Shown: positions 34,776-46,912 of the stretch, piece after piece | Numbering within the stretch: the first letter of the stretch is position 1 | Layout: each line of letters opens with the position of its first letter | Assembly: GCA_026826555.1 (NCBI GenBank) | Contig: JAKSZT010054568.1 | Coordinates: 8,895,318 to 8,959,317, forward strand | Length of the DNA stretch: 64,000 nucleotides | Reading direction: 5' to 3' | DNA from: Tolypeutes matacus | Taxonomy: Eukaryota; Chordata; Mammalia; Cingulata; Chlamyphoridae | Program-made: the position numbers and the translations under genes | The notes under the pieces: model-generated | Database searches by the model: none | The model's input: the letters and a program-made list of their open reading frames with translations, nothing else | What the model was told of the DNA's origin: nothing

Positions 34776-36221
34776 ATGTTTAGAAACTGAGCAGAGGTGG
34801 CTCTGTCCCAGATAGAGCAGAGGATATGGTGAATATATTTTCAGAAGCTTCATTTACTTACCTGATAATTTTGCACATTGAATCTTTGAAACAACTGTAA
34901 GCAAACTCTAGTAATCTTAGAGAGTGCCTGTATTTTCATTTCACTTATCATTTTCAAGTGGCATATCTTGTAAATTGCAGAGTATCAGAATTAGAGAGAC
35001 TTTAGTGCATCAACCCTGGAATCATAATCAGCCATCCTTAGTAGAGACTGGAGAGAAGTGGAAACTGGAAAATCTCATCAAGAATCTTAACAATTCCATT
35101 ATAAGCTAGTTATCAGGTTGAACAAGGGTTTCTCCTAGTTGCCGCCTGACAGTTACAGAACAAGTTGTACCTGCCTTCAAATTCTAATCAGATACTTACT
35201 TTCTCCAATTCTGCTGCCATCATTCTAGATAAATGCTGAAATTCCCTCAATGCATACAGAATAATGCTTGACAAAATTTTGTCTATTTCCTACTGGGAAC
35301 CAAGGACCTGGAGAAACTATACTGAAGTGGTATACAGTTTGTACAGATCTGTCTTGGCAGAAAGAGTTGAAAAATTCAGATACTTTTTATGAGATTTTCC
35401 CCCCTCTTTCTTACTTTGAACTGATGACAAAATTGTTCTCTAGAATAATTATTTGGAGTTTACTTTTCACAAGAACCTTTTCTATTCTGTGCTGTTATTT
35501 ATGTACATGTTCAATTAATGAACAGAATACAGTGTTTCAGTGTTTCAAGACATACTATGGTGCAGAAAGTAGAAGAAAAGGGATTGAGATAATGTCCAAT
35601 ATACACAAAGATATGGTAAAACTGGAAAACCACATATGCACTTCCCATGGCGTTGAACACTGGCTATTCATGTCAAAAGCCATAGAAATAAATCCGTATT
35701 CAGATTTACTCAGTAAATTTGTTTAATTATTTCAAGGAAATAATTTAAAGGCAGCAAATAAGCGAAAGATATGGACCTGGGTATGTTAACTGTAAGTTTA
35801 TAGGAAGGAATAGATCCTGGGCTCCACACTGTCCCAGCCAGATTTGGACCTGAAGGAGATGGTGAGGGGCAAATCAACCCCGGTACTCACTTTTCTACCC
35901 ATATGAATGAGGCCTATTATGGAGTGTTTTTGTGGAGACACTTCAACTAGTCCCTCCCTCTCACCAAAATGTATCCTTAGTCACTCCCTGATCTCAAAAT
36001 TGTTTTTTTTTTATAAAAATATAAAATGCCCTTATTTTTCCATGGTAATATAGAAAAGACATTTTGTCACCTGGGATAAACAATGCTCTTCATATATTTT
36101 TGCCTCTCCCTCTCTCTCCCTTCCTTTCTTCTTTTCTTTCTCTCAAAACACATTCAACACTGGGAATATATGAAAGGATAAAACAATTCTCCTTCCCTAA
36201 AAGAGTCCAAAATCTGAGGGA
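34776..36221. other. Unassigned sequence with a 152-codon open frame
   Basis: A plus-strand frame at 35268-35726 (152 codons) has several hydrophobic and cysteine-bearing stretches but matches no family that I recognise. It lacks a trusted promoter, splice or UTR context. A CT-rich tract lies at 36102-36146. I recognise no repeat here. Confidence 0.3.
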
Positions 36222-38192
36222 AGGGTGTCACCAAGATGGCAGAGTGAGACGCTCCAAGGTTCATGTCCCCACAGAAGTTTTAAATCACAAGAGCTAAACA
36301 AAAAGCAGTTAAAGGGTTGCAGTATGTGGGTGGGTGTCAAATCAAGGAAAAGGCAAATTAAAGTTGGCAGGAAAACCTGTTGGTGCTGTGGCCAGCCCTT
36401 CCTCTTCCCCTCCACAGCTCAGTACAGAGCTGGACACTCCCAGGAGGAGTGGAGTAATCCTTATGCATACACTAAGGTGCATGTGTGTCTGAACCAATCT
36501 GTCTGGTGGCAAACTAAGGACTGAACCATCCCCGAACATGCCCAGCATATGGAGCTGCCTGTATGGCAGCTAATATGCTGTAAAACAAACAAAAACAATC
36601 AAATCATAGACACCTGGGGCAAAGGGTTACTAGCTTCAAAACATAATTACAGCACCTGGGACTGGCATGTAAGACTAGTTCTTAGTGGAAGGGGGGCATT
36701 CAGATTCTTGTAAACGGGTGACTTTCTGAGGCAAAGTGTGCATGCCCAGGATAAGAGGCATAATCAGAAAAGATAAGGAGGACCTTATGCTTTAGCCTCA
36801 GGCTGTTCTTTGAACCCATCATTTTGGACCTATCTCTCTGAAGGAGAACATGTACACAGACCAATCTACAAAGACAGGGAAAATTGTTTTCCTTTTTTTC
36901 TGCATGTGTGTGTGTTAACTCTTGGCATTCAAGGAAATCTCAATTGTAAGCCTAGCTGGATACAAGTTTAAGGGATAGAAACCTCAGTGCCTCAATTCCA
37001 GAGATAGCACATTAAATTATTAAAATGTCCAGTGTGCAACCAAAGGTACAAGGCATGTGAAGAAACAGGAGATGCCCATGCAGAGGAGTAAGGAAAAGCA
37101 TTAGAAACCATCAATGAGGAAGACCAGACTTTGGCTATACCTGGCAAAGACTTAAAAATACAGTTCTTAAATATTCTCAAAGAGCTAAAAAGAAAACACA
37201 GGCAAAGAAATAAAGCAAATCCAGAAAATGATAGATGAACAAAGAAAGAATTTAAATAAATACATAGAAATATCTGAAGACAAGAGTAATTGAAATAAAC
37301 TCCCAGGAGAGATTCAACAGCAGATTGGAGCTGGCAGAAAAAGGAATTCGTAAACTTAATGATAATACAAGTGAATTTCTTCAGTCCGAGGAGCAGAAAG
37401 GAAAAAAATGAAAAAACAAAAACAAACAACAACAAAAAACCAAGCCTAAGAGACCTGTGGGACACCATCAAGCCTACCAATATATAGAGTGGAAATTCAG
37501 AAAGGAGAAGAAAGAGAGAAAGGGGCAGAAAGAACATCCAAAGAAATAATGGCTGAAAACATCCCAAATTAATGAAACACATGAATGTACATATCCTTGA
37601 AGCTCAATGATTTCCAAACAGAGAAACTCAAAGAGACCCACACTGAGACACATTATAACCAAATTGTCTATTGCCAAAGACAAAGAGAGAATCCTGAGAG
37701 CTGCAAGAGAGAAACAATGCCTTGTGTACATTGGAGCCTCAATAAGATTAAGTATGTATGGGTTTCTCATCAGAAACCTTGGAAACAATTAGGCAGTAGG
37801 CTGAAATATTTAATGTGCTGAAAGAAAACAATTGGCAGCCATAACTTTTATATCTTCAAAATGATATAAAATGAGGGAGACGTTAAGACATTCCAAACTA
37901 AACAAAAGCTGGGGGAGTTCATCACCATTAGCCTGGTGCTACAGACTGGCCGTACATGAAGTGCTACAGGGAGTTTTACAGATTGAAAGGAAAGAACACC
38001 TGAGAGTAGACTGGGTCTGCACAGAGGAATAAAGATTCCCAATAATGATAACTACATGGGTACATATAAAGATCTGTGCTATTATACTTTTGATCTGTAA
38101 CTGCAGTTTTTACTTGTTACAGGATATATAATGCAAATGCATAAAAAGTAATGATAAATCTATGAGTTTAGATATACAATGTATACAGATGC
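36222..38192 (+). mobile_element. L1/HAL1 element: 5' UTR, ORF1 and AT-rich tail, no ORF2
   Basis: Begins GGTGTCACCAAGATGGCAGA, an L1-like 5' start, with an 800-base 5' UTR similar to that at 55.8-56.6 kb. The ORF1 region is broken by stops but ordered: coiled-coil part (37090-37450), RRM-like part (37470-37790, with ATCCTGAGAGCTGCAAGAGA encoding the AAREK-type motif) and C-terminal domain (37800-38010). It is followed by GGTACATATAAAGATCTGTG and GCAAATGCATAAAAAGTAAT, the tail I associate with HAL1 (half-L1). No ORF2 sequence is seen before the next element at 38195. Confidence 0.75.
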
Positions 38193-38194
38193 CC

Positions 38195-38493
38195 AAACTG
38201 AATGAGGGTGGACCTTAATCCAATAAAACTAAAGTCCTTATAAGCAAAGAAATTGGACAGGGAAAGAGAAGCCACAGGGCACAGCCAGAAGGTGGAAGTC
38301 AACAGATCTCAGAAGAGAAAGAAGACGCTGCCATGTGCATTTCCACATAACAAAAAAGCCAAGGACCAAGGATTGCCAGCCCCTGGACAACACAGTATTC
38401 GGGGAGAAAGCATCACCTCGGTGGACCAATAAATCCCCATAGTTTAAGCCAACCATTGCATGGCATTGTTTTATCAGCTGGGAGATGAATACA
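38195..38493 (+). mobile_element. LTR 3' part, xenarthran MaLR-like family
   Basis: GGTGGACCTTAATCCAATAA, CTTATAAGCAAAGAAATTGG, CCATGTGCATTTCC, then ACCAATAAATCCCCATAG and TTTAAGCCAACCATTGCATG and the end GAGATGAATACA. The 5' third of the LTR is missing. Related to the minus-strand LTR at 62.9-63.8 kb. Confidence 0.65.
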
Positions 38494-38526
38494 CCAACCA
38501 ACTCAAAAAGAATCTCTCATAGTAAG

Positions 38527-38968
38527 TGTGATGGTTAGGCTAATCTGTCAACTTGGCCAGTAATTGTGTCCACGTGTTTGGTCCAGCAAGCACTGGGCTA
38601 ATTGTAATACAAGAACATTTATGGACTTTAGTCACCAGTGAGTTTACTGCGTGGATAGCTGATTACATCTGCATCAATCAGGGAGATTGCTGTCAGCAAT
38701 AGGTGACACTTATCAAATCATTTGAATACCTTAAAAGGGGAAGTGATTTCAATATTCAGAATTTCCCAGCTCATCTTTGGACAGCCAACTTCTCCCAGAA
38801 ACTCATCAAGGACCTTTATTGGACTTTCATCGGAGCCCCTGGTCTATAGCCAGCCTGCGGAACCTGGACTTGTGCATCCCCACAGTCACTTGAGAGACTC
38901 ATAAAATCTCATATTATTGACAGATATTTCCTGTTGATTCTGTTTCCCTAGAGAACCCTGATAATACA
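38527..38968 (+). mobile_element. MLT2-type ERVL solo LTR
   Basis: It starts TGTGATGGTTAGGCTAATCT and TCAACTTGGCCAG and ends GTTTCCCTAGAGAACCCTG plus ATAATACA, the standard MLT2 ends. Five-base flanks GTAAG (38522-38526) and GCAAG (38969-38973) match at four of five positions, as expected for an ERVL target duplication. The length of 442 bases fits a solo LTR. Confidence 0.85.
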
Positions 38969-39569
38969 GCAAGATTCCCAACCAACCCCACTCTGCATAC
39001 AGCTTCTCCAGTTCAAATCCATGTCACGTTTGCCTTGATCCTCTATCTGGAACTCAGTCTGAGTAGATTACCTTAATGGCTGGCTTTAACTTGAGACTCT
39101 TGTGTCCTTCCTTTGCCTGAGTCTAAGGTCCTATTTCTAAGTCTCTTTTTTTTTCTCCTTTGACACAGGGCTGAGATACTATCCCTATCAGCATGTGTAC
39201 TCCATGATTCTCATTCCCAGAAAAGCATTGAGTATTTTCATGTTCCAGGAAGCTGGCAGCTTTGCACAGAAGCTGGAGAATCTTCTGCAAACCTGAGATA
39301 AATAGCCAAGGTCCCCTCCTGAAAGAATAGGGCAAGACCCATTAAAACAATTGCATCAACCATGTGCAGGGGTCAGCAGGTACAACCCATGACTTGGGCA
39401 GTGCAATTCTTTCTGCAGGACCTCCAAATGGTCATCGAAACCCTGCTGCAACAACCCTGGGTTCTGGTGGTATGGCCTGTTGGGATGGTCTGGACTACTA
39501 ACTTGGCTCCAAGCAGTCTCAGAGGTGAGTCAAGAACTGGCGGGCCAGTAAGCTTGGAACAGAGATGGC
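38969..39569. other. Unassigned sequence
   Basis: No feature recognised. Confidence 0.4.
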
Positions 39570-39790
39570 TGAGAGCTCTTTTAATAATGGCCTTCAAATA
39601 TGTAAAGGGCTTCAGATGGGGCCTGAGGCCATGCTCTGCTTTAGCACCACAGGGCATAGAGGAAGGGAAAGCTTATAAGAAAAAGTTTACATTGGGTGTA
39701 AGAGAAACCTCTCTAACTCAAATGACTGTTGATTTAAAGAAGTTATCATCTCCAGGAAGGGAAGACCTGCTCAGGCTCTGGGCTAGGAGT
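39570..39790 (+). mobile_element. L3/CR1 LINE 3' remnant
   Basis: CCTTCAAATATGTAAAGGGC, CTTTAGCACCACAGGGCATA and TAAGAAAAAGTTTACATTGG match the L3/CR1 3' blocks ('cttcaaatatctgaagggc...cccagagggcagaa...aggaaaaactttct'). Confidence 0.6.
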
Positions 39791-40654
39791 CTGCAGTGAT
39801 TCTACTGGGGGAAAAGGAGGGCACGGATATATGTTTGGGGAAAACTGTGAGTGTGCTAGTTAGGAAAAGGGAGGCAGCTGATAGAGGTAAACGGGTAGGA
39901 ACTTGCTTTCTTCTTTTGTCCACATTTAATTCCTTCCACGTGAGGAAAATCTCAGCTAAGATGCGGTGGGGTTTTAAGGGAGAGCTTGCAGGTGGAACAC
40001 CACACACTGCTGACAGGTGTGCTTCAGTGCTTCTCCATTCTCTTGATGCTACCTCAGAAATTCCCATCAGTGGCCACTCACCTCTCATCAAGGCAGTTGC
40101 AGTGACCCCCGCCCCCGTTCCATTACCCTCGTCACCACTGCTTCAGCAGCATATGAAGTATGGGAGTCGAGTGGGCAGAATGGCATTGGGAAAACAGTAT
40201 ATTTGTTTAAAGTCAACAGAACACATTATTTCATTCTTTTGAACAACCTTGGACTTCAGGAAGTCATTAGGCTTCACTGATTCACACTTGGGGAAAGGGA
40301 TGACCATAATGAGCGAAAAGAGGAAGTTTGTCCCGTTTTTATAGAAAATGAGTTGTGTTACTTTTGGCATTTACCGTAACTGGAACTAGCGCACATTGTG
40401 TCCTTAGGAACCCGCTCGAGGACACTGGGGCACCCCGTCTACATTTTCAGAGGCCCAGTTACTAGTGTTGTAGTCCTTGCCCTCAGTATCGATTCTTACA
40501 GCATGCAGAATTATCTGCAGCAGCCTAAACCCCACCATTGGCTCCTTCTCTCTTTCAGGAAAATAAATCTAAGCGTACAAGACCCTCCGTTTCCAGGCTC
40601 CTGTTGGCTTAGGCAACAGTATCCTCCACTACTCTCTGCCCTGCAGTTGACATT
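39791..40654. other. Unassigned sequence
   Basis: A 148-codon plus-strand frame (39796-40242) and a 102-codon minus-strand frame overlap. Neither has a recognisable domain. No repeat identified. Confidence 0.35.
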
Positions 40655-41010
40655 TTAGCAAGACAGAACACCTTATTGTTACCTGTACGCCCATCAGCAC
40701 CTTTTGCTCACGTCATTCCCTCTGTCTAGAAATCCATCTCCCCGCATGCCCAGATTCTTAAAAATTCCAAAAGGCTCGGCTCAGGGGTCACCTCACATAG
40801 GAAGCCTTCTTGAACCCACAGGCTGCATTAAATATGTAGAGTCCACACACCCATGTTAACCTGTGCTACCCCTCCTCCCAGTTCTTATTACCACTAGGAC
40901 AATTATGTCTTTATTCATTTGTCTCCCCCATCATAGGTCACTCTATTCAGCTCTTTATCCTCAGTGATTAACTCAGTGCCTGGCACAGAGTAACTTCCCA
41001 GTTAAGTTTT
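40655..41010 (+). mobile_element. L2 LINE 3' end
   Basis: TTGCTCACGTCATTCCCTCT, GGGGTCACCTCACATAGGAA, CCTTCTTGAACCCACAGGCT and TCAGTGCCTGGCACAGAGTA appear in L2 order. Confidence 0.85.
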
Positions 41011-41614
41011 GTTCAAATGGCATCTAACTGAACCAGAGAAGGTGCTGATCTCAAACCTGGCCATAGCAATTCACAAGCTTCAGAATGTAGTTTGATGAGA
41101 GACAACCACCATGGTGTCTCCTTATACTTTGCACCAGTTTTTGTTCCAGACTATTCTTTCAATGATGTTAGCAAGCAAATGGCCTTGGAAGATAGTAATG
41201 GTGTCTCCCTCTAAGGCAGAGGAAAGATTTGTGTCCTGGCCAGTATAATAGATATTCCTCTGTGGCAAATGTTGGGTAGGTCTGTTAGCAGCTTTCCTAA
41301 GCTCAAGGTCCATCAACAGTGACACAAACCTACTGTCTGTGCAGCATTCCCTTAGGTCACTTTCCATCACCCCCTGGGATTTGGAGAGCAAGGGGAATGG
41401 ATTCGAACACGGAGTTCATGTTGCCGACTGTGTCACAAGTGACAAATGCCTTTGCTTCTGGCCCAGGAATCTCATGTCTTCCACCAGCATATGTGAAACT
41501 GTGGTAGGCTAACTTGTTGGCTTGCAAGGAGGATGGACTCTCAGATGCTTCACATTACTTGACACAGTTGGCCTGTAACGTACCAAACAGAAAAGTAACT
41601 CCCCTCCAGAGTCA
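41011..41614. other. Unassigned sequence
   Basis: No feature recognised with confidence; the short frames here have no known domain. Confidence 0.35.
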
Positions 41615-41720
41615 CAGAAGTTTAGAGCTGTCAGGATGTAATTCCAACTCATTGCCTTTTATTAATATTGAGACAGGTGAAATAATGTTTCCAAGGTCAC
41701 AGCTTATTAATTGCTGGGTG
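41615..41720 (-). mobile_element. MIR3-type SINE fragment
   Basis: TTTAGAGCTGTCAGGATGTA, CATTGCCTTTTATTAATATT and GTTTCCAAGGTCACAGCTTA follow the reverse complement of MIR3. Confidence 0.6.
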
Positions 41721-41721
41721 G

Positions 41722-41910
41722 AAGCTGTACAGTCATGCAAAAATGATGGACAATGGTATCATTTCAGAGCACAATATTGCTACTTAATAGCTTTGGTAAT
41801 TTGTTTAACCTCTCAGAGCTGGGGTTTATTCATCTGTAAAATGTGTTTAATGGATCTGTTCCATGGGGTTGTTGAAACAATCAAACAGGATAGAGGATGA
41901 AGCTGCCTAG
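41722..41910 (+). mobile_element. MIR SINE
   Basis: TTGCTACTTAATAGCTTTGG, TTTGTTTAACCTCTCAGAGC, TTCATCTGTAAAATGTG and GGGTTGTTGAAACAATCAAA, then AGGGCAGTGTCC, are MIR blocks in order. It sits next to the opposite-strand MIR3. Confidence 0.8.
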
Positions 41911-44084
41911 GGCAGTGTCCAAAACAACCGCAGGTCTCAAGGCCCCTTTCCTCTCATTGCAAGTGCAAGGTTAAATGTGAATTCCACCAACACTGTCCAA
42001 GATCTCTGGGTCCTTCTTTCCTGGCAATCCTGGAGGAATTACCAAGCCTTCTTTCCCACTGACTCGAGGGCTACTCTACAGACTCCCACCCCATTCCCCA
42101 AAAGAACCAACAGACCAGCACAGAATGGGGAGAGATGTTTGAAATAGATTGTAGGGGATAGACACAGCTCTTTTCCCTGCAAGCGGACCAGGTAAGACCT
42201 ACTTCTAAGAGTGACTCATTTAACTTTCCCTCTTTCACTTGGTATAAAGACCAATTGCCTCATAGAAGTGTTTAATGCACTAATCAAGAGCTATGATAAT
42301 TCAGTCTACAATCAGCTAAAACCCACTCTGAGTTCCTGGTACGTTGTCCCATCACACTTTTCTTTCTGCCTGTTTTGAGTAGAGAGGAGGTTCTTGTCAG
42401 CTTAGAGACATGTCCTGCCATTTTCACCAAGCAGAAACTTGGACTCAATATATTTTGAAAGCAGATCGGTTCTCTTTAATGGTGGAATCCACTCTCAGTC
42501 TTCAAGTTTGGGATGAGTCTCATAGCCTTTGGAAGAAACATGACTCCTCAAAACTCCCAGACTGTGGAATCTACTGCCATTTTCTGTGGGGTTTATACCC
42601 TAGAAGTATAACTTTTGTTGAAATTTTTGCTGAAATTGTGGAAAGGGACCAGCCAAGCTAAAAATAGAGCTTTCCATGAAGGAGTGTGGTTTCTTCTTTC
42701 TGCCTCAGAAGAAGAAAGGATAAAACATGAAGTTTGACAAGTAGGCCATTTATTCCTTTACCTTAGCCAAGCCCTAGTGGCAAGTATGCTTAACTAGCAC
42801 AATAGCCTTGAACTGGATCAAGGACCAACGGGTGTTAATTGAGAAAATGCTGTGAGCTAGACCCATGAAATGAAAATGAGAACTTCAAAGCTTGGTTCTT
42901 CCCTTCCAGAAGCTTACAGTCAAGTTAACAGAACCATAGTATACACAGAGTAAGTCGATTAACGCCATCTGGAAGTCTTTACCAATTGCCAATGATTTGC
43001 TCAGACGTCCCTCCCTGGAGGCTGGAGGAGCTGGTGGTTCCCTGACTGAGGTGAAGCCATCTGATTCATCATTCCTTATAGCAAACACGGGACCGAGGCC
43101 TAAGAAGGCCCAGGACAGAGTTTGCTTATTTGTAGGTCAAATATAGGGGGCAGGAGACATGCACTGGTCTTTTTAGAATGAGATTTAAAATAATTTCTCA
43201 AGGTAAATTTTCTAGTGTCATTCTGGTCGCAGGATGTGGGTGCTGAAGGCAGGTCCGAGTCTGAATTAAACGAGTTTCTAGGTTTTCTCAAAGCCTAGTG
43301 GAGGCCCTTGCCTGTTTCTGCAGGTGACCTCCTTCCTTCCTGCCCCCAAAAGGGCAAAGGTCTCTGGCTATTTTTACCGTTCTATTATTTTTGCTTTCAT
43401 GGACCACAGAAAACAGTGTCCTAGAGGAAGGAAAAATGGCTCTTTCCTTTTGAAAGTTGCCTGCAAAGGTTTTTCCTTCCTACCATAGACTGGCCCAAGC
43501 CAAATGTTTCATTAGCCCTACTTAAGAGCAAAACTGAAGCTAGGGAACTTCTTTGAGATGCCTCCAGACTGCACCACGCTCATCACCACTGCCATTGCAC
43601 CCAGCTAGGGTTCTTTAGGCTTTATTTAGTGTCCATCAGAACCATTCCACAGAAAAGCCTGCAAAACGACCCACACATGGAAGCCATTCTGCAAATGGGT
43701 TGTTTGATTCTCACACAGGGTATTTTTTAAAGAATTCATTGTGAACATTAAAAAATCTGGAGATATTGCTTAAAATTAGGAACTTGGAGCTTCGAAAAAG
43801 GATGGTGGTGGAGTGGAACATGTGCCATTGTGCCACTGAGCTCACCGTCCTGCTGGGCAGCTCTTGGCCTGGAGCTTAGTACGGCTACTTCCTTAGCTTT
43901 TCTTGTTGCACAGACCCTTCCCATCCCTAACGTACCACAGCAAGGCTGGGTGTTGGTGTCTTCACTGTCGTCGTGATGATGAGCTGCTGTCCTCTCATCA
44001 GACAGAGTACAGAGGAAAATGGAACAGTCCTTTCACTTAGGCTTCTAGCAAAAGTGAGAAACAAAGAGATAGGCAGCAAACAAA
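41911..44084. other. Long stretch without recognised feature
   Basis: Mostly single-copy-looking. A block near 42885-42955 (AGAAGCTTACAGTCAAGTTA) could be another short piece of the old LINE-type repeat. Open frames up to 83 codons (42410-42661) have no domain that I know. Confidence 0.35.
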
Positions 44085-45330
44085 TATTTATCCAGTGCTT
44101 CCAGTGTAAGTGACTCAACTAGAAACTAAACAAAGGGGTATAACAGTGAAAAAAAGAGAAATGTGCTTGTGGAATTCAAGTGGGGATTTACAGACAAAAA
44201 ACAAGTAAAGCAATAATACATAATTAAGATAATTGGGGAAACATGAAAGTGCTATAAAGAAGATAAAACAAATGTAGAAGAGAGAGAATAAGAGGACAAA
44301 GTGCAAGGAATGCTATTAGGTGGGTGGGCAGGGGATGGAGAGGTCAGGACGGAGCATGGAGCATATTCTAGGTGCTGTGTGACACACGGGGGGTTGGGGA
44401 GCAATGAAACCTGCTTTGTTCTTTGAAAGATCATCGTGGCAGCTCTGAGAGAAGGGTCTCCCGGGGGAAAGGGATAAGCACATAGTCAAGGGGGACATGG
44501 CAGTGGTTTGGGTTAGTCTTGCAGTGGGGGAGGCGGTGTGAAATGACCTGATTTAGGATATGTTTTTGAGGTAGAGGCAATGAGGCCTGCTGCTGGATTG
44601 AATATGGGATGCGCAAGAAAGAAAAAGATGAAACTGAAGTTTGGGGCTTGACCAAACAGTGGGAGAAATGAGTCTCAAAAGGGGAGGGTTGGGAAGGGGG
44701 CAGAATGGGACAGGAAAAGCAAGTTTGGGAAGCAGTGGAAACATTGTTTTTTATTTTCAGCCATATTAGGACAGAGATGGTTATTAAACATAAAAGTGGA
44801 GATGTCAAGTAGGTAGTAAAATATCAGAGCCTGGAACTCAACGAGACAGATTTAGTGCCTAGGCTTGAGTAAGATCACCGGGGAGAAAGTTAATGTAAAA
44901 GAGGGAAGGGGGTACAGAAAACATTCCTGAGCCATGCAAATATTTAGAGTTTTAGACGAGGAGGGAGATCCATATAAAGTGATTGAAAATGAGGGGATAC
45001 CAGAATAGAACCAACTGAGGAAAGTTCTGCTGAGACCTAGATAAGCGGATTTGCAATGGGAAGGCGTAATCTGCTGCATCGATGCTCCTGAGCTGGTGTA
45101 TGAGATGACTGAAGATTGATCATTATCACTGGCAAGATATAGATTTTAGTGGGGTTAATCTGAGCTATTTCAGGGATGAAAAAGCCTAGAAGTGGGTTGA
45201 GGAGGTAATGTGAGGAATCGGAGGATTAGCCATCATTTTGAAGCATTTTGATATTAGCAAAAGCAGAGAAATGTGAACGTAGCTGGAGGGTGACGTGTGT
45301 CAGGACTTGCTGGTGGGACTGACCCAGTAG
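44085..45330 (+). mobile_element. Old mammal-wide LINE-type repeat, copy F (long)
   Basis: The longest copy in the window. Blocks include ATCCAGTGCTTCCAGTGTAA, GGGGATTTACAGACAAAAAA, AGATCATCGTGGCAGCTCTG, GGTAGAGGCAATGAGGCCTG, GGAGATGTCAAGTAGGTAGT, TAGTTCTGCTGAGACCTAGA-like sequence near 45020 and GGATTAGCCATCATTTTG. The same order is seen across copy E. It may extend with decay to about 45900. Confidence 0.65.
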
Positions 45331-45984
45331 AGAGGAAATTTATGACGCAGAAGTTCAGGGACTTGGAGAGGAAAATGGAGTTGGGGATAAGTGCAGGGTT
45401 TAGACTCAGACCGAGGGTCATTGCTTCTTTCACTGTAATATGAGGCAAAGTACGTGCTTTCCGGAGCAGGTGGTTTCTGCTGGGCTGTGAAGACGGGCTA
45501 GTTTTCACGAAGAGTCAGCTGAGAGTAGGGGTCTGGATACAGAAAAGAACTTTAAAAAAAGGCATTTCGGAGAGTGGGAGAATGAACTAGAGAGATACTG
45601 TGACACTATCTAGCAGTACTGAGTAACCACTTAGTATCTGTGCTGATAAATATGAAGTGCATCGAGGCAGCACAGCTGTATGATTTTAAAAGACTAACAC
45701 TCAGTGGCTTGAGTGCAGAAGTGGGGGGGTAGTCAGATTTACCCAGAACTGGGTCTTCATAGCCAAGCACAACAGCGGGAGAGGGGCACGGCAGCTGAGG
45801 GTGTCTGTGCTGGGGAATCTCATCCGGGGCACATTGAAAGCACAGAGTCAAGAGGTTCATGCTTGAGGCATTGCTAAGGTGGGCACTGTGCAGTCATTTG
45901 GAAGGATGGAGATAAAGCCATTGGAGAGAAGGATTTACATTCTATAGCTCACTTTCTCACACATCACTGTTTTTTATTCTGAAA
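45331..45984. other. Unassigned sequence, possibly the decayed end of copy F
   Basis: Purine-rich sequence with GGTAGTCAGATTTACCCAGA and TCTTCATAGCCAAGCAC that may continue the old repeat. Not certain. Confidence 0.3.
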
Positions 45985-46182
45985 GTCAATCAGTCAGGCT
46001 ATTCTCTGCTTAAAACTGTCCCGTTCCTTCCAAAAGCATTGAGAATAAAATCCTTGTACCCTCTGCTCACTACATTCTAGCCACAGTGCCTTTTTCATTC
46101 CTGTTCTTTGAGCACTCCGAGGTTTTCCTGCCCCCGGCCTTTGTGCTTGCTTCTCAACGTAGAACGTAGTTAAGAAGGTGGG
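45985..46182 (+). mobile_element. L2 LINE, part 1
   Basis: CTGCTTAAAACTGTCCCGTT, AGAATAAAATCCTTGTACCC, TCTAGCCACAGTGCCTTTTT and TTCCTGCCCCCGGCCTTTGT follow the L2 sequence upstream of its 3' end. A MIR lies in its middle. Confidence 0.7.
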
Positions 46183-46379
46183 ATCCAGAGGCAGACTTTC
46201 TGGGTTCAAGGCAGAGCTCTGCTACTTATTAGCTCCATGACTCTGACATGTCACCTAACCTCCCTGAACCCCACTTTTCTAACGTATAGAATGGAACCGA
46301 TGGAAACCACCTCCTGGTAGAGTTGCTGTGAGTATTGAACGTGTGCCCACAGCTAGCGCTTAGGGCAGCACCTGGACCA
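46183..46379 (+). mobile_element. MIR SINE inside L2
   Basis: GATCCAGAGGCAGACTTTCT, GGGTTCAAGGCAGAGCTCTG, CTACTTATTAGCTCCATGAC, CTAACCTCCCTGAACCCCAC and GGCAGCACCTGGACCATTG are MIR blocks in order, near full length. Confidence 0.8.
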
Positions 46380-46510
46380 TTGCAGCGGCTGCCTGCAGGG
46401 ATCTTCCCTTCTCTTTCCATCTAGCAGCCTCCTTCAGTTCATCCAAACTTCAGCTCAATATCATGGCTGCAGAGAAGACTCTACACCAATTTTTAGGAAA
46501 ATCTTTCTTT
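46380..46510 (+). mobile_element. L2 LINE, part 2
   Basis: AACTTCAGCTCAATATCATG followed by AGAGAAGACTC resembles the L2 'cagctcaaatgtcacctcctcagagaagcc' block, in register with part 1 if the MIR is removed. Confidence 0.45.
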
Positions 46511-46703
46511 TTTTCCTCCAGAAATTGGTTTTCCAATATTCCATAAGTCCTCTGCAACATCAGATGTAGACTGGTTGATTAATAATTCAAGCCAGTTCTG
46601 ATAATCCCATTCCCCTTGCCAGGGATGGGTTTAGCTTGGCCATGGGATGCCATTCAGGTTCAGTATCTGGGACAGTATCCTTCCTCTTAAAAAAGGGAAC
46701 AAG

Positions 46704-46912
46704 AGGGAAGGGAATGTGGCTCATGCCGTTGAGTGCTGGCCTCCCACATGGGAGGTCCCGGGTTTGGTTCCTGATGCCTCCTAAAGAAGACAAACAAGAA
46801 GCAGACAATGAGCAGACATTGAGCAAAATCAATGAGCAAAAACAACCAGCAGACAACAAGCAAAAACAATGAATGAGACAGTGAGCAGACAATAAGGAAA
46901 AATAAATGAGCA
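46704..46912 (+). mobile_element. DAS-type SINE, first of a tandem pair
   Basis: Starts GGGAAGGGAATGTGGCTCAT, with CACATGGGAGGTCCCGGGTT and a degenerate B-box GGTTTGGTTCC. A long tail of GCAGACAATGAGCA-type units follows. A second copy of the same family abuts it. Confidence 0.8.

Noticed and set aside
36992..37582. 196-codon minus-strand frame as a gene
   Set aside because: It is antisense to L1 ORF1 sequence.
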